Positions 1 through 12,992 of a DNA stretch of 64,000 bases are shown piece after piece. This DNA is from Polyodon spathula (Eukaryota; Chordata; Actinopteri; Acipenseriformes; Polyodontidae): contig NC_054534.1 in assembly GCF_017654505.1 (NCBI RefSeq), positions 40,468,226-40,532,225 on the forward strand, given 5' to 3'. The notes beneath the pieces are model-generated. The model saw nothing but the letters and a program-made list of their open reading frames with translations. It was not told the origin of the DNA and did no database searches. Numbering within the stretch: position 1 is the first letter of the stretch; every line of letters starts with the position of its first letter. Position numbers and translations under genes: made by a program.

Positions 1-205
1 TTAATCGAAGCTGTGGATTCTGGGGCCCCTATTTCTGGTCCAAAATCCCCGCTTACGCTATCTTGTGTAATAAATAGAGCCTCTCGCTCTTGCCAGGGTT
101 TTAACAAATTAACATGGTAAATTTGCAGGGGCTTCCAGTGGTCCGGTTGCCGAATTTCATAAGGGCCTTGCCACTTTGCATACAGCTTCGATTCGGTGGA
201 AAAGA
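1..205 (-). pseudogene. Ty3/gypsy integrase C-terminal fragment
   Basis: Read on the minus strand, about 65 codons are open and give the C-terminal tail typical of gypsy polyprotein integrases. The visible segment KLYAKWQGPYEI is followed by LQIYHVNLLKPWQER. The first resembles the small SH3-like chromodomain-side fold after the DDE core, and the second the usual 'YHVNLLK.W' tail. A stop lies just upstream (near 202-205), and homology is lost above that point, so only the end of pol remains. The window edge cuts the other side. The family assignment rests on motif recognition. An element broken by truncation is more likely than an active one. Confidence 0.75.
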
Positions 206-2279
206 TTTAGAAGTGAGTAGTTTTTCGAGATTTACGATTATACTGTATTTACATTTAAATCTTTTGTAATCATTTTTGTATTACTTTAGTATAAATACAT
301 GTTAATTTGGATGCATATGTTGTTTTTTTCCGACTTTATATGAACGAAAAGACACACATTTGCCCGTTTTCCTATTGGAAGTAGTGATATTTTGAAATAT
401 CACTGTCCTGGTCACAAAAGCAAAGTTTGTGGGGAATAATAGCCATTTTCTATACATTTGGGGCATAAGTAATTAGGAAATAACACTTACTACCCGGGAA
501 CAAAAATTGTGTTACATAGTGTAATTAAAATTAGACAGCTAGCTCACCTTTATTGCCGTTTATTTTTTAGAAAATTTGAATAACACATATTTTGTTTGAC
601 AGGACTTTATGATGACTGCATTCATATTAAAAAAAACAAAAAACTTTGTTATAAATGACTAAAATGACTACATGAAAATGATTTTACATTGTATGGATGT
701 ATTGAGTGTATATAACAGTCTTACAAGTTTATATTAGCGAGGGAGATGATTGTATTCCAAGTACACTACACACTCTAGTTATAGCTGTTATATGACAATA
801 GTGTGGTGTGTGCTGTGCTGTGAAGTTTGAATATCTAATCTATACAGTGTCCTGCTATCACTGGATAACAGGATGCAGAAACTATAATGAAAGTGCAAAA
901 TGGCAGCACATGAATTCAATTGATTCAATTAGATATAGACAGTATAGCAAGCTTATAATGCAATACTGCATGATTTTTCATTCGTTATGTTCCTGAATTA
1001 TAGTTGTAGAGGAGAAATGCATGTTTGAGGGGTTTTTTTATAGTTATAGGTATATTTTTCACATGAACAGAAATAGTTTGAAGTGTTGACTGAACAAACA
1101 TGTTTACGCTTGTTAATTGCTAAGTTGTGCACACTACTGCATTGTCACATGGGACTTACTCCAAGTACTGTACTTGGCAGGGCAATTCTGAGCTATTATC
1201 AGATTTAACTCATGTGTTTATTGAATCCACTAAAACACACTTTAAAATGGAACTGAAAAGTCAGGGAAAATTAGCCTATGCTGGCTCTGTGGTTGCTTGC
1301 ATGTCCACACAGTGATCTGAAAAACACTTTACCATGAGCCTGTCATGATTCTCAGCACAGACATGCCAGTAGGGTTATTCTGGTTGTTTTATCAGTGATA
1401 CAGCCGATAACAGTGCATGGCAGAAAATGTAGAAAAGATGTTTAGTTTAAATCTAGGACAGTATTTACTATGGTTTTCAAACAATAATCTGCAGTACAGT
1501 AATAAGCTATAACAACACTGAAGCCTGACATAGGCAAATGGTAGAGCCTGACAATAACCCTGAAATGATGTTTTAAATAACTTTGTGTCTATCCCCAGCT
1601 GAGGATCAGATTCATATCTATAGCCACTGGTCTAGGCGCAGGAAAATGAGGTCTTATAGCATTAGGGGTAACCGAATTATGGCTCCAATACAATTGTCCT
1701 AAAAATGTACTCAAGTAACTATTAGCTAACTATAAAAAAATTGTGAAAATCATGGCTATTTTGCAGGTTTAGGAAAAGTACTCTAAAAAACCTGTGACAG
1801 ATTGCATTCAGCAGTACCCATCTGGAGTTACACTGATGACAAAATATTTTGCACAGTCTGCAATTCTTATTTAGATCACTCCAGAGGGGAAACTTTTAAA
1901 ATCCCTGAAACCTACAGAAAAAGATAAGCCACTATTGAAATCAGTTGGTTATAGCTTTGGCTTAAACCAGTGACTAGAAAAGCAGGAGATATGAAATACA
2001 TGAGAAGTGCTACAGTAATACCTTAATGTTGTTTTAGCAGACATTGCTGTTACACCAGTTACACAAAGCACCCACAATTAAGGATTTATACAATTAATGC
2101 ACACACAATTAAGTCAAAAGTGCTTGTAGCAGCCCTTCAAAAGGTTGTGTGTGAATCAGTCATTTCATATAAAAATGCTAAAACCCAGTTGCTACTTACA
2201 TAGCCTGTATGTACAGTAGCTGTAGGACTAACAGTCAACAAGTTATCATTTAAATCCCATAGAACTGTTACTGAACACC

Positions 2280-2280
<1 letters not shown>
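206..2280. other. AT-rich non-coding stretch
   Basis: No exon, transposase, reverse transcriptase or inverted-repeat element was recognised. The short open frames here (for example near 808-996 and 1127-1315) have no family resemblance and are chance frames. Probably FRMD3 intron. Confidence 0.5.
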
Positions 2281-2341
<61 letters not shown>

Positions 2342-2344
2342 TAA
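2281..2344. repeat. (TAA)n microsatellite
   Basis: About 20 uninterrupted AAT/TAA units. The isoleucine-rich minus-strand frame through it is an artefact of the repeat. Confidence 0.97.
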
Positions 2345-2951
2345 TCAGTCATTTTCTGGGTATCTTAATCAACTTTGCTTTTTATCACTATCATAGAATT
2401 TTCTCCTTTAAAAAATAAAAGTTAATCAAAGATTGGAAGAACAGCTTTGAAAGTGTGGCCCAATGTATGTGATAAAAAAAAAGGTGTAGTTTAATTTCTT
2501 GCAAGGATCCAAGCAAGTAGAGTAAGGTGACTATTTTTAATTTTATAAATACCAGTTTTCAACTGTTGCTCCTCCACTGCTTGGATTTATATAGGATAGA
2601 TGATGGCAGTCCTGGATTCCTGCAGATCAAATCCAGCTTCTGTCAAAATACATTTGTTGATCTCTGTTGTTAAATCATAGTGAAACACCACACATAAAAC
2701 TGTAAAATTCTGCATAATTAGCAGCTTTTTCTCCAAGGATTTTATATGGAGGACCAAATGCTAATTTATATATCCTGCTATATCCCTTCAGTAGTGAAGT
2801 GTTTTATGTAAAACTGTAGGGCTCCTCTTACCACAGCAGTAAACAATCTGGACAAAGTCCTTAGGCATTTCTTTTGATCTTTATTTATAATAAACAGCAC
2901 AAACAACACAGGTTCTGCATCCAACAGAGCCTAAACAGATGCACTTTCCTA

Positions 2952-3296
2952 CAGCTATGGCCAAAAGTTTTGTAAGACTCTAGAGAATGAACTAATTTAG
3001 CTTCTTAAAGTCAAATTATACCTGCTGAATAATGTTATGTTAACATATTGAATTACACACAGCTTTGCAGTTTTCCATATACTTAACAACAAACTTACAA
3101 AAATAAAAAAATGAGACATTTCGAAATCTAACATGAAATACTGTACAACTATTATGGCTTTCAGTAAACGTTTATGATATAAATTTGTAGTTTCTTTGAT
3201 TACATGATAAATAAGATGTTCATATGTTTTTTAGTTTTTTTTTATTATGTCTCAGTCCTAAAATTCTGGGTGATGCAAAACTTTTGGCCATAGCTG
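2952..3296. mobile_element. Tc1/mariner-type MITE (345 bp)
   Basis: The left end starts CAGCTATGGCCAAAAGTTTT and the right end is its reverse complement, with the inverted repeat continuing a few bases inward. Both ends are flanked by TA (2950-2951 and 3297-3298), the Tc1/mariner target site. The inside is AT-rich with no transposase, so this is a non-autonomous deletion derivative or MITE. Boundaries are seen directly; the superfamily follows from the TA target site and terminal-repeat style. Confidence 0.85.
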
Positions 3297-3594
3297 TATG
3301 CTTACTAACTAACCTTGTTGGTCGTTGTGCTAGCACAAATGTCAATAGACTCCAGGGAAAGCATACAGATAAGCAGCTACAGTATCCAAATGATAGGATT
3401 GTTATAATGTCACAATTACTTGATTTGATCTTGTTACTGCCACTTGCCCTAGGACCTTACTGAAGTGAAGCATAATTTTCCTTATATAAATAAAATTAAT
3501 TAAGCCAGACAGTTTAAGGGCATATGGCATATAGGCAGGGTATCTACTGCCATGTCCTCACACTACTTCTATCTCTTACATGCACATGCTACTT

Positions 3595-3597
<3 letters not shown>

Positions 3598-3628
<31 letters not shown>
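3598..3628. repeat. Poly(A) tract
   Basis: About 30 consecutive A. It could be the tail of an old retroposon, but no recognisable body precedes it. Confidence 0.9.
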
Positions 3629-3631
<3 letters not shown>

Positions 3632-5570
3632 ATGAATTATTGATCTCAAAATGCTGGAATGCGGTAAGAATAGGTTTTTGCCAATAAAGGCCATTTCACA
3701 CTGGCATGATCTACCAGGTTCTGAACCTACCTGAGCAGGACCCGATGTCTTGCGGGTCGGGTACATGATTTTACACTGCTTTTAATAAAGCTGAGTTGAC
3801 CTGGGTGATGGAAATACACAATACATGTATCAATGCCCCGGAAGCAGCTTGTTACAGACGCTTCCATCCAAGCTTCTCTGGATTGAACCTTCTGCCCAAA
3901 TGTTGATTAGAACAAATGTTTCTTCATCCTTGCTGCAATCTAGCTCAGGCTTTATCTCAATCCAAAAAATATGGCTAAACATAATACAAATTGAAATGTG
4001 CCAAAGACAGGACATAATAAGAATACAGATTGTTATGTTGAAATTATGTGATCAATTATCTCAGGATCTTGACATTTCAAACCATTAAGTTGACATAATT
4101 CATCTTGTGATCTTAACATTTCTTCCCCAATACATCAATAAGCCATTGAATATTAATGAACAGGTTACTACTTTTAAATGCTTCGTGTTCTGTAGTTACT
4201 ACTGATTATGACACTGGAAGTTTTTGGTTCTAGCAAATAACTTTAATATAACCACCTAAACTTCAGTTTATAAACTCATCATTCACATTTTTCATATTCT
4301 GTATGCATCAGTAAAGACTGCTCCTGCAAAACTCTTTGTTTCCTCAAAGTTTGATAAGATTAGTCCTGAGCTGTACCAAACTGGCAGCACCTATCCCTGG
4401 AAATAACAAACCTCATCATCTTCTTTATAGCCACAGTAATGAAAGTGACGCACCTGCGTTATTGAAATGGTATACCTGTCTTTTCACATGCATTATTCAA
4501 GTGTTTTACAGTTTGCCAGATAAAACTGTCAGAGAGAAGCAGATCATCATTTTGGAAACCTAAACTGAAATAACAAGTTTTATTAATTGATTGGGATATG
4601 GAAATTACTTGTTTCAGAAGGGTGTACAATCAGCCGTACACATTCAGAAAGCCAGGCAGGACCTTGGTGCAACAGCTTCCCATCTGGCGAGAACAGACAG
4701 TGAAATCAGTTGCGCTCATGCAGGGAAATAGGTTTTAGTCTGTTTCACTTCAGCTTCAGGTATTTGACAGGCTGTTAGCAAGAGGCCTATTTATTTCTCA
4801 GAGCTGCTCACAATACCGCACAGTCTCTATATTGAAAGGATATCTGACGACACTGACTTGACAAGAGGTCAGTGCTTTTTTACAGTGTTAATAATGTGGC
4901 CAGCTTCACTGGGCTCATCTAGTGTGGAAGAGCAATCTCCTGTGTTTTGAGTGGCTCATTACAAGAGATTGTGCAGAAATCCCCACACTGCATCTTAGGG
5001 TAGGAGGCGGTCAGCAATCTTGGTTTTCCCAGTCCATTCCATTGCAGTACTGTTCTTTGTTCCAACCAGCTACCTAAACAATACATTTACCCTACTAAAG
5101 GGCAATTAGGTAATTAAAGACATGTTTGCTATGGAATTAACTGGAAAAGATGAAAGTTGCCTGTCCCAGTGTTAGGGGATCAAGAGGATATTTTACCAAG
5201 CTTATCTGCAACCCACAACTTTTCTGTCTGCCTACAGCATTGTCTATTAGTGCCAGTAGAGATGCTAGTATTTTTGATGTGGTCACCCGTTTAACTGGAT
5301 TGAGAACTGTAAAATTACTTTTCATCTAGAGCATCCTTGCCTTGAATTGAATTGGCAACCAAAAAATCATAAACCCATATGGCTTTGTCAATCCATTTAC
5401 CCACGAGCCTTGTATATTTTAAAGTTCTTGCTGTGAAAAATACGTTTGAAGAACCCTTAAATTTCCTGTTACAAGACGAGAGGGAAATGTAACTGCTCAT
5501 CTTTATCTTTTTTAGCTCTCCTGAGAAGAAATTGAGGCCTCATTTTCATATCATATATATATATCTATAT
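3629..5570. other. Intron-like stretch with no recognised element
   Basis: Unique-looking sequence. I saw no coding exon, terminal-repeat element or RNA gene. Open frames of 60-90 codons occur on both strands without any recognisable motif. Confidence 0.5.
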
Positions 5571-5572
5571 AA

Positions 5573-5793
5573 TGTCTAAAATGTTTCTAGTAAAAGCATT
5601 ATTGGAGAAACAACATGAGCAACAAATGAGAAATCTGAGACCCACGTGCATTAGAAAAGAAATAAGTGACAGTTCATTTTCCTATCAATTACATCTCTTC
5701 AGTGTCTCAAATGTTTCTCCTACAATTGCTATTGGAGAAATAAAATGAGCAACAAATGAGAGACATGCAATGCGATTTGTTTGAGACCCATGA
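5573..5793 (+). repeat. Imperfect direct duplication, about 130-bp period
   Basis: Two diverged copies (about 5573-5660 and 5703-5793) share 'AAATGTTTCT', then 'ATTGGAGAAA', then 'ATGAGCAACAAATGAGA', then 'GAGACCCA'. This is a local tandem duplication of unknown origin. Confidence 0.75.
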
Positions 5794-5799
5794 GAAATT

Positions 5800-6915
5800 A
5801 AATTGAGCAACTGGTTTTAGGTAACCAATAGTTATCTAATGTGCATTGAATTCAAATCATTCTTGTGACATGTAATACTTATAGTTCATCCTTCCTTCCA
5901 TTTCCTCAAGAGTTAAAATAATTATCACTTCTTTTTTCTGTAACATGTTTAGAGATTCTTTGGTGTGATAAGGCACTCAGAAGTTTGAGTTTGTTATTCA
6001 ATTTGAGCTTATTCTCCTTTTGAATGCTTTAGAATAGTACCCAAGACATGAATTGCTTGGAGAATAAAATATATTTGTGTATGCTTGTACTGTAGAAATG
6101 TGTACTATAATAGTATTTGTGAAAAGTAATATGTCAACTGCACTGCATTATCTTTTATTTAGATAAATGACACAATGTTCTTTCTTGCTCACAGAAACTA
6201 AATCTTCACACAGTTTGTGTTCATCATCTTTCAACATAAACCAACATGAAATAAAAGAAATACATTTATTTTGTTCCTTTGAACAAATTAAAATCTGTGA
6301 TGTTTCCATGCTTCACACTTCACAAATGCCTTCAAACCTTGAGCAACAAACCCTGAACATTCATCAGTCTGTAATGAGAACATTTTTGTGACACTGGGCC
6401 TTTAAATCATTCTCGCTACAGTCAAAAACCAAAGTATTCACCCTCCTGCATAAACTATACAAAATAAGGAATGTGCAGTGTAATAAAGGTCAATATCACA
6501 TTCTTATACATGAACAGGTCCCTGTCTGTGTATATTTGTGTATTAAAAACAGTATTAATCTCAAAAGTTGTATTCTAATGTGAAACACATATGCGTAATA
6601 TTGATAGATATTGTTTTTGTAGTTCACCTAATTATCTGTACCCCAAAATCTGTCACAATGACTGATGCATTACACTGCATTATTTGTGCCTTAACCTCCT
6701 GCAATTGATTTTAATTGACAGACATTACAAACTGGACTGATTTTTTTTTTTTTTTCATATAGTGGCTTCAAGAAACATTTGACAGATAAAGGAGTAGCAT
6801 ATACCGTTTTCATTTTCCTGTCATTTCATTTCTTACTTGTTGTATATCATATTATGTGTGTTCTGTGTGATTCTTGAATATTGCTTCTGATTTGATTATA
6901 TCACAATAACTAACT
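5800..6915. other. Intron-like stretch with no recognised element
   Basis: AT-rich, with a short poly(T) run near 6741-6755. No coding or transposon signature was recognised. Confidence 0.45.
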
Positions 6916-6919
6916 GTTA

Positions 6920-7225
6920 CCATGTACAGAAGAGCTCAGATTATCCAAATCGGCTGGATCAACGCGCACCAGCGACCCCTGTGGACTGGCCGTGTGCCTG
7001 CAGGCTTGCCTATAAGATGTGTTGTCCTCCGACACTGTAGCTCTGGGTTGACTACATGGAGGAGGACAGCGTGTGTTCGTCTTTGCCGATCCCGAGTTAG
7101 CGGGGTGGGGGGTGGGGATAACGGTGAGCTAAGCTTAAAGATATGATTAGATATGTCAAATTGGGAGAAAAACAGGGTAAAACCAAATGCCGATTACTAA
7201 ATTAAATAAATAAATAAATAGAATG
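6920..7225 (+). mobile_element. SINE-like retroposon
   Basis: A GC-rich block of about 250 bp sits abruptly in AT-rich sequence and ends in an (AAAT)n tail at about 7200-7220, which is the layout of a SINE. Its inner part (about 7020-7130) contains GGAGGACAGCGTGTGTTCGT and resembles fish SINE bodies that I recall only loosely. I did not see a clean A/B-box promoter, so tRNA origin is unproven. The open frame at 6922-7146 is not taken as a gene. Confidence 0.5.
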
Positions 7226-8789
7226 GAGTCACTCAATAAAATTGAGGTATACGGTTTGGGAAAGAGGGCTGTTTCTGACATTAATGCAATGCTGAGCAGA
7301 TTATAAAATACAGCATGACTAACACAGCTGATTCTGCAAGTGGTTGTCATCATGGAAGACCATAATGTTAAATAAGGATGCTAATCTTGATGAAGCCGTC
7401 CATCTATCAGTGGTTTATACATGCAAGAGAGGAATGTACCAGTGACCCTTTACTCTATGAGAAGGCTAAGAACGTAACTGTCAGATTTTCTTCCAGCCAT
7501 TGTAAATGTGAGTACTGCTATTCTGTACTGTATTGTTATTAATGTGGAGAAGATTTTAGGCAAAGCTATTTTCCTGGATTTATCTGCAGTGCCTGGTATA
7601 GTATATGCTGCACATTTCCCAAATTCTTTGGAAAAGGATTCAATTTTTTGTTATTTTTAACTGGTGACTTTCTATTTCAGAAATTTAAGAAATATGCATG
7701 CATGGGGACTCAATCAAAGAAGTTAGGGTGGTAACAGTAAATTTTCATTTAAATATCATATAAATGAGGATTAGAATATAGAATTTTGACACACATTATG
7801 GAGAGAATTGTCTGAGATACTGAAATACAGTGAGATTATTAAGAGAACTGCCTGAGATCTGTTATTTAACTCATAAGGAGCCTTCGTTGAGATTTCTGGT
7901 TTCAGTAGAAAAAAAAACGAGAAACAGGAGACTTAAAATATGTCTAAAATTCTTCTTATTGTCTTTTCATTTCTGTCTCTGAGAAAAAAAAGAAGATAAA
8001 AAAGAGGTCTTGAGAGGATTTTTGTGTGCTATGGGCATTGCTTTTGTGTGGTTGTGGTATTGAGAATAATTTAAATATAATATTATTGGAGGATTGACAC
8101 ACCCCTGTGGGCAGTAAAATCTATCAAGACGAGTACCTGGAGATAATATAAAATAGAACCAGATGATCTCAATGCCAATAGGTAGTATGTGTGTCTGTGT
8201 GGCATCTGTCAGGCTGGCAAATTCATCAACAATAACAATACCATTGTTAATTGTACCACAATCTAATTTACTGTTATTTTGAAGGGGGAAATACCTGTTT
8301 ATATTACTAATCAAGAAAGAAACTTGATTAAACACCTGACTTGTTTGATTCCTGTTTTGTAAAATGAACAGCTGTGTATTTTAAATGAACACACTTTTGG
8401 AAATAGTCCCCTATATGGTATGCATATTCTACCAATATCCAGTTCTACTGTGCATGTGAAATAGTATATGAATTTGATGCAGTGTTTAATTAAGGCGATG
8501 GTGACTTACGAGACAGAGCTTTCTTCTCCTAGTCTGAAGGTTAAAGGATCTGTGCTTCTCAGGATAACACACATACCTATTCCAACTGCAATGCCCCTGT
8601 GGTGTTAATGAGGTCTGTACATTTGTGGATATCAAAGATCTCACGGTCCCTGTTGGAAGAATGCGATATGGTTTATAGAAGGCCCCTTGGGAAAAGAGCA
8701 TAAATGCTGAAATGTTACATTTAAAAAAAAAAAAAAAGTGATTTAGAGGACAGATCTCAAAGCCCAGTGCACTAGAGCGAATATTTTTA
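7226..8789. other. Intron-like stretch with no recognised element
   Basis: No exon or transposon hallmark recognised. The 122-codon minus-strand frame at 7967-8335 has no recognisable domain and probably arises by chance. Confidence 0.4.
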
Positions 8790-8930
8790 TAAGAGCTTTG
8801 GAACAGATTTGAAAGTGTACAAAGTTGTCAGGATGTTAACAATGAAAGGAAAATTACAGGTGCATTATTTAAACAGTTGTAGCAATATGTGGGGATGCAT
8901 AACACGATATTTTTCAGAACCCCGCACCTT
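8790..8930 (+). repeat. Dispersed repeat, copy 1
   Basis: Matches 10565-10695 in the same orientation. Shared blocks are 'AGGATGTTAACAATGAAA', 'CATTATTTAAACAGT', 'GTGGGGATG' and 'ATTTTTCAGAAC'. The part with AAACAGTTGTAG and TAACAC also resembles the right arm of the TTAA-flanked palindromic element at 37104-37505, so it may be a fragment of a related MITE family. Confidence 0.7.
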
Positions 8931-9033
8931 ACTCTTTAATTGTTACAGTAATTATAAAAATAATTGAATAACTGAAGCAAAAATACAAATTTAATAATCA
9001 ACTCACTATAATCCACTCGATTTCATAAACCAC

Positions 9034-9702
9034 TGTGGCAAAGGGGTTTGCAATGTGCAGGTGCAGGAGTGATGCAGTGATCAATAACAGACAGGTAGCG
9101 ATAATCCAGTAGCTATGGTGTTTTATTTATAATCCAAAAGTCACTTGACAACAGTAAACAATAATGAATGGTATTATATAAGGCTGTGTACTACTAATTA
9201 TAACCCAGGGTTTCACTTCCAAAACAATAAACACGGTATTAGATACACACCCAATATACAAACAAGTTCACCAGTCCAAAGCAAGTGCTGTAGTGCTAGT
9301 GGTGCAAATCCAATTTATCGTGAAACAGTGTTGTTCGGGTTTTGTGTTGGCCTGTAGCAACAGCTCAGGATCGTGTTAGCCGTCTAATAACAACAAAAAA
9401 TATAATTAGACACAACAAAACAAACAAAACACTCACGATACAATACGGTTCTCCTTCCGGTTCAGTGTTAACCATAACAAAGGAACAGATCACCTCGCTA
9501 CGTCCCCTTATATACCGTCAGTCACGCCCCCTTGGTTAACGATTGCAGTCACTCCTCCAATCTGCGGCTGCCACATCGTTTCCCTTCCGGGTCGATGATT
9601 TAGTGTACCGTAGCTGCGCACCCTTTCTAGATGCCTAATCCTGGGAATGAATTGTCTGGCCATCCAGTCCAGGGCACCAAGAATCATTTTGTCTCTGTCA
9701 CA
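9034..9702 (-). mobile_element. Solo LTR (669 bp), minus orientation
   Basis: On the + strand the block begins TGTGGCAAAG and ends CTCTGTCACA, the TG...CA ends of an LTR. A TATA-like site (TATATAAGG, minus, about 9505-9515) and an AATAAA signal (minus, about 9122-9127) put transcription on the minus strand. It is homologous to 50734-51480, with shared blocks such as 'TTTCTAGATG', 'ATCCAGTCCAGGG' and 'CAAGAATCATTT'. The flanks (ACCAC and TGCAC) do not match well, so the target-site duplication has decayed or my ends are slightly off. No internal coding region is present. Confidence 0.75.
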
Positions 9703-10564
9703 TGCACTCACAAGACAGCACTAAAATAGTAACATATATATTGTTTGTGGCAAGTAATTCTAACCGCTGTTATGTGACAATTGTGCTGCTATAGAGCTGT
9801 GTTTAAAGTAACATTTATGACTATCTTTAAAAGGCAGTAGAGATTTTAAAGTCTTGTGGAAGCAAATAAGCACACAGTTATCATCATGTATTTATAAAAT
9901 CTTCATACAGTGTGAGTTTTTTTTTTCAATTAGCTTAGCATTACTTTACACGGAAGTAGGAGAGAAGGAAACCTGTATTAATAAAAGTATAACAGCTTTT
10001 TCCTCAACCTAACTATTTACCATAACTAAATATTTAACAAACTGAAGATACCATTATCAGAACTGGTTTTATTATTGGTTTATTTTTAAGACAAATGTTT
10101 GAACTTGTTTTAAAGTCATAATTAAACGCAACGCTTTACATAGGCAACCTGCCTTGAAGGTGAAGTGCAAATGATGAACAATTAATCCCTTCATTTTGCC
10201 AGAAACAGATGGGTTTGAAGAATTGCCTGCACAGAGATCTAGTTAAAAGCTATCCAACGATGCAGTTTTCCACTTGACTTAAAAACGCATATGTTTTCAG
10301 ACAATTAGCATTTATCAAAGGGAAGATTCATACTACATTATTTAACTGGTGATTTTTTTTTCTGCATAGCAATTATTCACCATTACTGGAATGAAAAACT
10401 AACTACACTGTAGAGACAGTTTTCTGAGGCAGGTTTTACTACAAATTGCTATAGAATGCCCTTCAGTTTCCTGCATATTATTGTTTATTGTCTGGGTTTT
10501 CTCATGCTATTTCGGTAGGACCTTTTGGGTAGTGTTGGTTTCTAAGTCGTTTTATTTTAGACAG
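9703..10564. other. Intron-like stretch with no recognised element
   Basis: AT-rich. No coding or mobile-element signature recognised. Confidence 0.45.
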
Positions 10565-10695
10565 AGAGCTTTGAAACATACTTTAAAGTTAAGTCTGAAA
10601 AATCACCAGGATGTTAACAATGAAAAGAAATGACAGATACATTATTTAAACAGTAGCAACACGTGGGGATGTGAACACTATATTTTTCAGAACTC
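10565..10695 (+). repeat. Dispersed repeat, copy 2
   Basis: Same-strand homologue of 8790-8930, about 1.78 kb away and moderately diverged. Neither copy has clear terminal repeats. Confidence 0.7.
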
Positions 10696-12002
10696 CTCTA
10701 CTTACGGAAAAATACTGCATGAATAGGTCTCTAAACCCCTCGTACTGTATGCTTATTTTTGCTTAAAGAAGCTTGCCAGGGCTGCTTTCAGCAGATGTCT
10801 ATTGTTAATAAATAATTGCTTGGTACTGCCTTTAGTTATAGTAGAAAGTTGTGCAAGGTTAGGCCACAAACAGGATTTTCAAGACTCCTGAGCATAAGGT
10901 ACAGCTTTTGGACATGTTTCCATGCAAAATAATGTGAGTTTTTGATCAATTGTTCAGCTTTCTATCGTGAGAAGGCAATTTACCCACCCTTTAAAGTTGT
11001 ACAATGTTTTACATGTGCACTTCCTATAGTATGAATGTGTGTGATATGTGCATGCTATGTCACAAGTCATAGCAGTTGAGAGAGAATTTGGAGTTTCTAA
11101 ACTGGGTGGAAACCCGACCATTGTCTGCTGTAATATTATTTATAAAAAGGGAAACTTGAATGGAAGTATTTATTATATATGTTATGCAATTAATAATCAA
11201 GTTTCAAATGTTACCTTTGGGTTGCATTTTTTAATTGCAACCATTAATGGTTGGGTTACAGCTACTTTTGACTATTAAGCACTCGTTTGTTTCTCATTTA
11301 GTGACATTAATATGGATTTTTCTCCTTTCAAAAAAGTTAATTACAGACAACAATAAATGCTTTGAAAATCAGAAAATATACTCGTGGGGCCTTTGCTATT
11401 GTTTGTTGATTTCATCTTCCAATGTACAACATAGACACACAATTCATCAGTAAGATTATCTGATTTGCAATAGAAAATATTGTAAAGCTGTGTGTTTGTT
11501 TTAAGTTAATTGACAGAATAGGGGCATGCTAAAAGAGCAATGTTCTTGTATTCTTCAAAATTTCCCTCAATCACCAGTACAGTAAACAAAACAAACACGT
11601 GTTGTGACAGTCAGTCTGTTCCTACCGAACAGTACCCTAATCTCATACACTGGAAAATAGCCACGCCAGCCCTGTGCACACATGGTACATAGAAAAAAAC
11701 AATAAAACTAAACTGAATAGAAGTAACTCACTTTGTTAATAATTAGTTAAACATAGGTCATCATAGCACCTTGTTTTTTAAATTTACTTCAAGTAATAAC
11801 AATGATATCAAAACCGATACTATTCTTAAAATCACCAAACGCAAACAAGCTAGCTCCATTCAGTTACTAACTAAACAAAACAAAATATCAAGTTGTAGCA
11901 TTGACCAGATGAAACAAAACAATTTACAGCATCACTTATTTGCAAGGGTTGTCTTGTTTGCGTTAAAGTGCTGCTCCTTTTTTATTTGTTCAGACTCCAG
12001 AC
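10696..12002. other. Intron-like stretch with no recognised element
   Basis: Small open frames (11048-11278, 11235-11453, 11771-12019) show no family motif. Nothing else was supported. Confidence 0.4.
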
Positions 12003-12278
12003 AGTCCTTACGGAAATAACTTATAGAAAGTCCTATAGTAAATTGGTCAAGTCCTATAGTAAATTGGTCAAGTCCTATAAAATATCCTATAGGATTTCTT
12101 CAAAACCTTTTTAGTCCTATAGAGAGTCCTATAGTACTACAGTAGGGAGAGCCTTTTGAGTACTATAGGAGGATTTTTTTTTTTAAAGAATCCTTTAGGA
12201 TTTCTCTAAAAACCTTTTTTAGTCCCATATTGTACAAAAGTACCACTGTAGGATCCTATAGGACATTTCTGTAAGGGA
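12003..12278. mobile_element. MITE-like element with TCCTATAG motif arrays
   Basis: Imperfect terminal inverted repeats: the left end AGTCCTTACGGAAAT pairs with the right end ATTTCTGTAAGGGA. Inside are two tandem 21-bp units (12029-12049 and 12050-12070, AGTCCTATAGTAAATTGGTC plus A) and a partial third. There are several more TCCTATAG or CCTATAGGA motifs in both orientations, and a roughly 35-bp direct repeat (12085-12119 and 12192-12225). There is no coding sequence. The flanks gave no clear target-site duplication, so the superfamily is not assigned. Confidence 0.6.
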
Positions 12279-12992
12279 GTTGACTTTTTCAGTTTGTTCT
12301 TGGCTTTTGTTTGAATTCAGCAGTCTCCACTGTGTTATCCAACAGATGACGACCAACTATGCCACACCCTGCGTTTTTATAACAAGGCTGCAACATAAGC
12401 AATAAACCCTTAAAGGCACAGGCAGCCCTTAGGTCTGCCAGGGCATGTATGTTGTTAACAATCTTTATAAAGACACCCATTACACTAATAAATGTTTTTA
12501 TTAAAACCTATGAATGTTATAAAACGTAAGTACAAAAAAGTAATGCCAGTGCAGAAATGTACAGTACAGGTTTACTGCAAATTGTTTCCAGCGAAGAACT
12601 GTGATATATGCTTCTGGATGGTCTTTTTTTGCAAGTATGGCCGGCAAACCTTGTCAGCTTTTTCACAATTTGGCTCAGTATTCGGATGCTTCTACATAGC
12701 ATGCCGGAGTTTTAAAAGTGCGTTCAGGCAGGTGGTGAACTCTAAAGCTACGTGGGGTTTGTGATTTGTCAATCGCATTTTTCTCTGCTATCCATATTAT
12801 AACAATACAGGACTGAAATTCTTTCCTTTTCTCTTTGGCTTGCTGCCGTTGCAGTCAGTGCTGTTTTTTCAAACTGTAAACCCGACACTGCATACAGGGA
12901 TTAAATAGCCAAGCAAGGAGGTGCAGACAGTTGATTGATCAATCTGTGAAGCTTTTGCTACAGTGAAGTGCTGCCTTTTCTATAGAAATCTA
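12279..12992. other. Intron-like stretch with no recognised element
   Basis: Overlapping short frames at 12289-12764 have no recognisable domain. No terminal repeats seen. Confidence 0.4.

Noticed and set aside
2137..2352. Minus-strand frame with about 20 isoleucines
   Set aside because: Produced by the (TAA)n microsatellite. The tyrosine-rich frame at 24278-24499 has the same cause.
4600..5000. Possible conserved non-coding element in the long intron
   Set aside because: Conservation cannot be judged from one sequence; a multi-species alignment would be needed.
7967..8335. 122-codon minus-strand frame
   Set aside because: No domain or context; probably chance.
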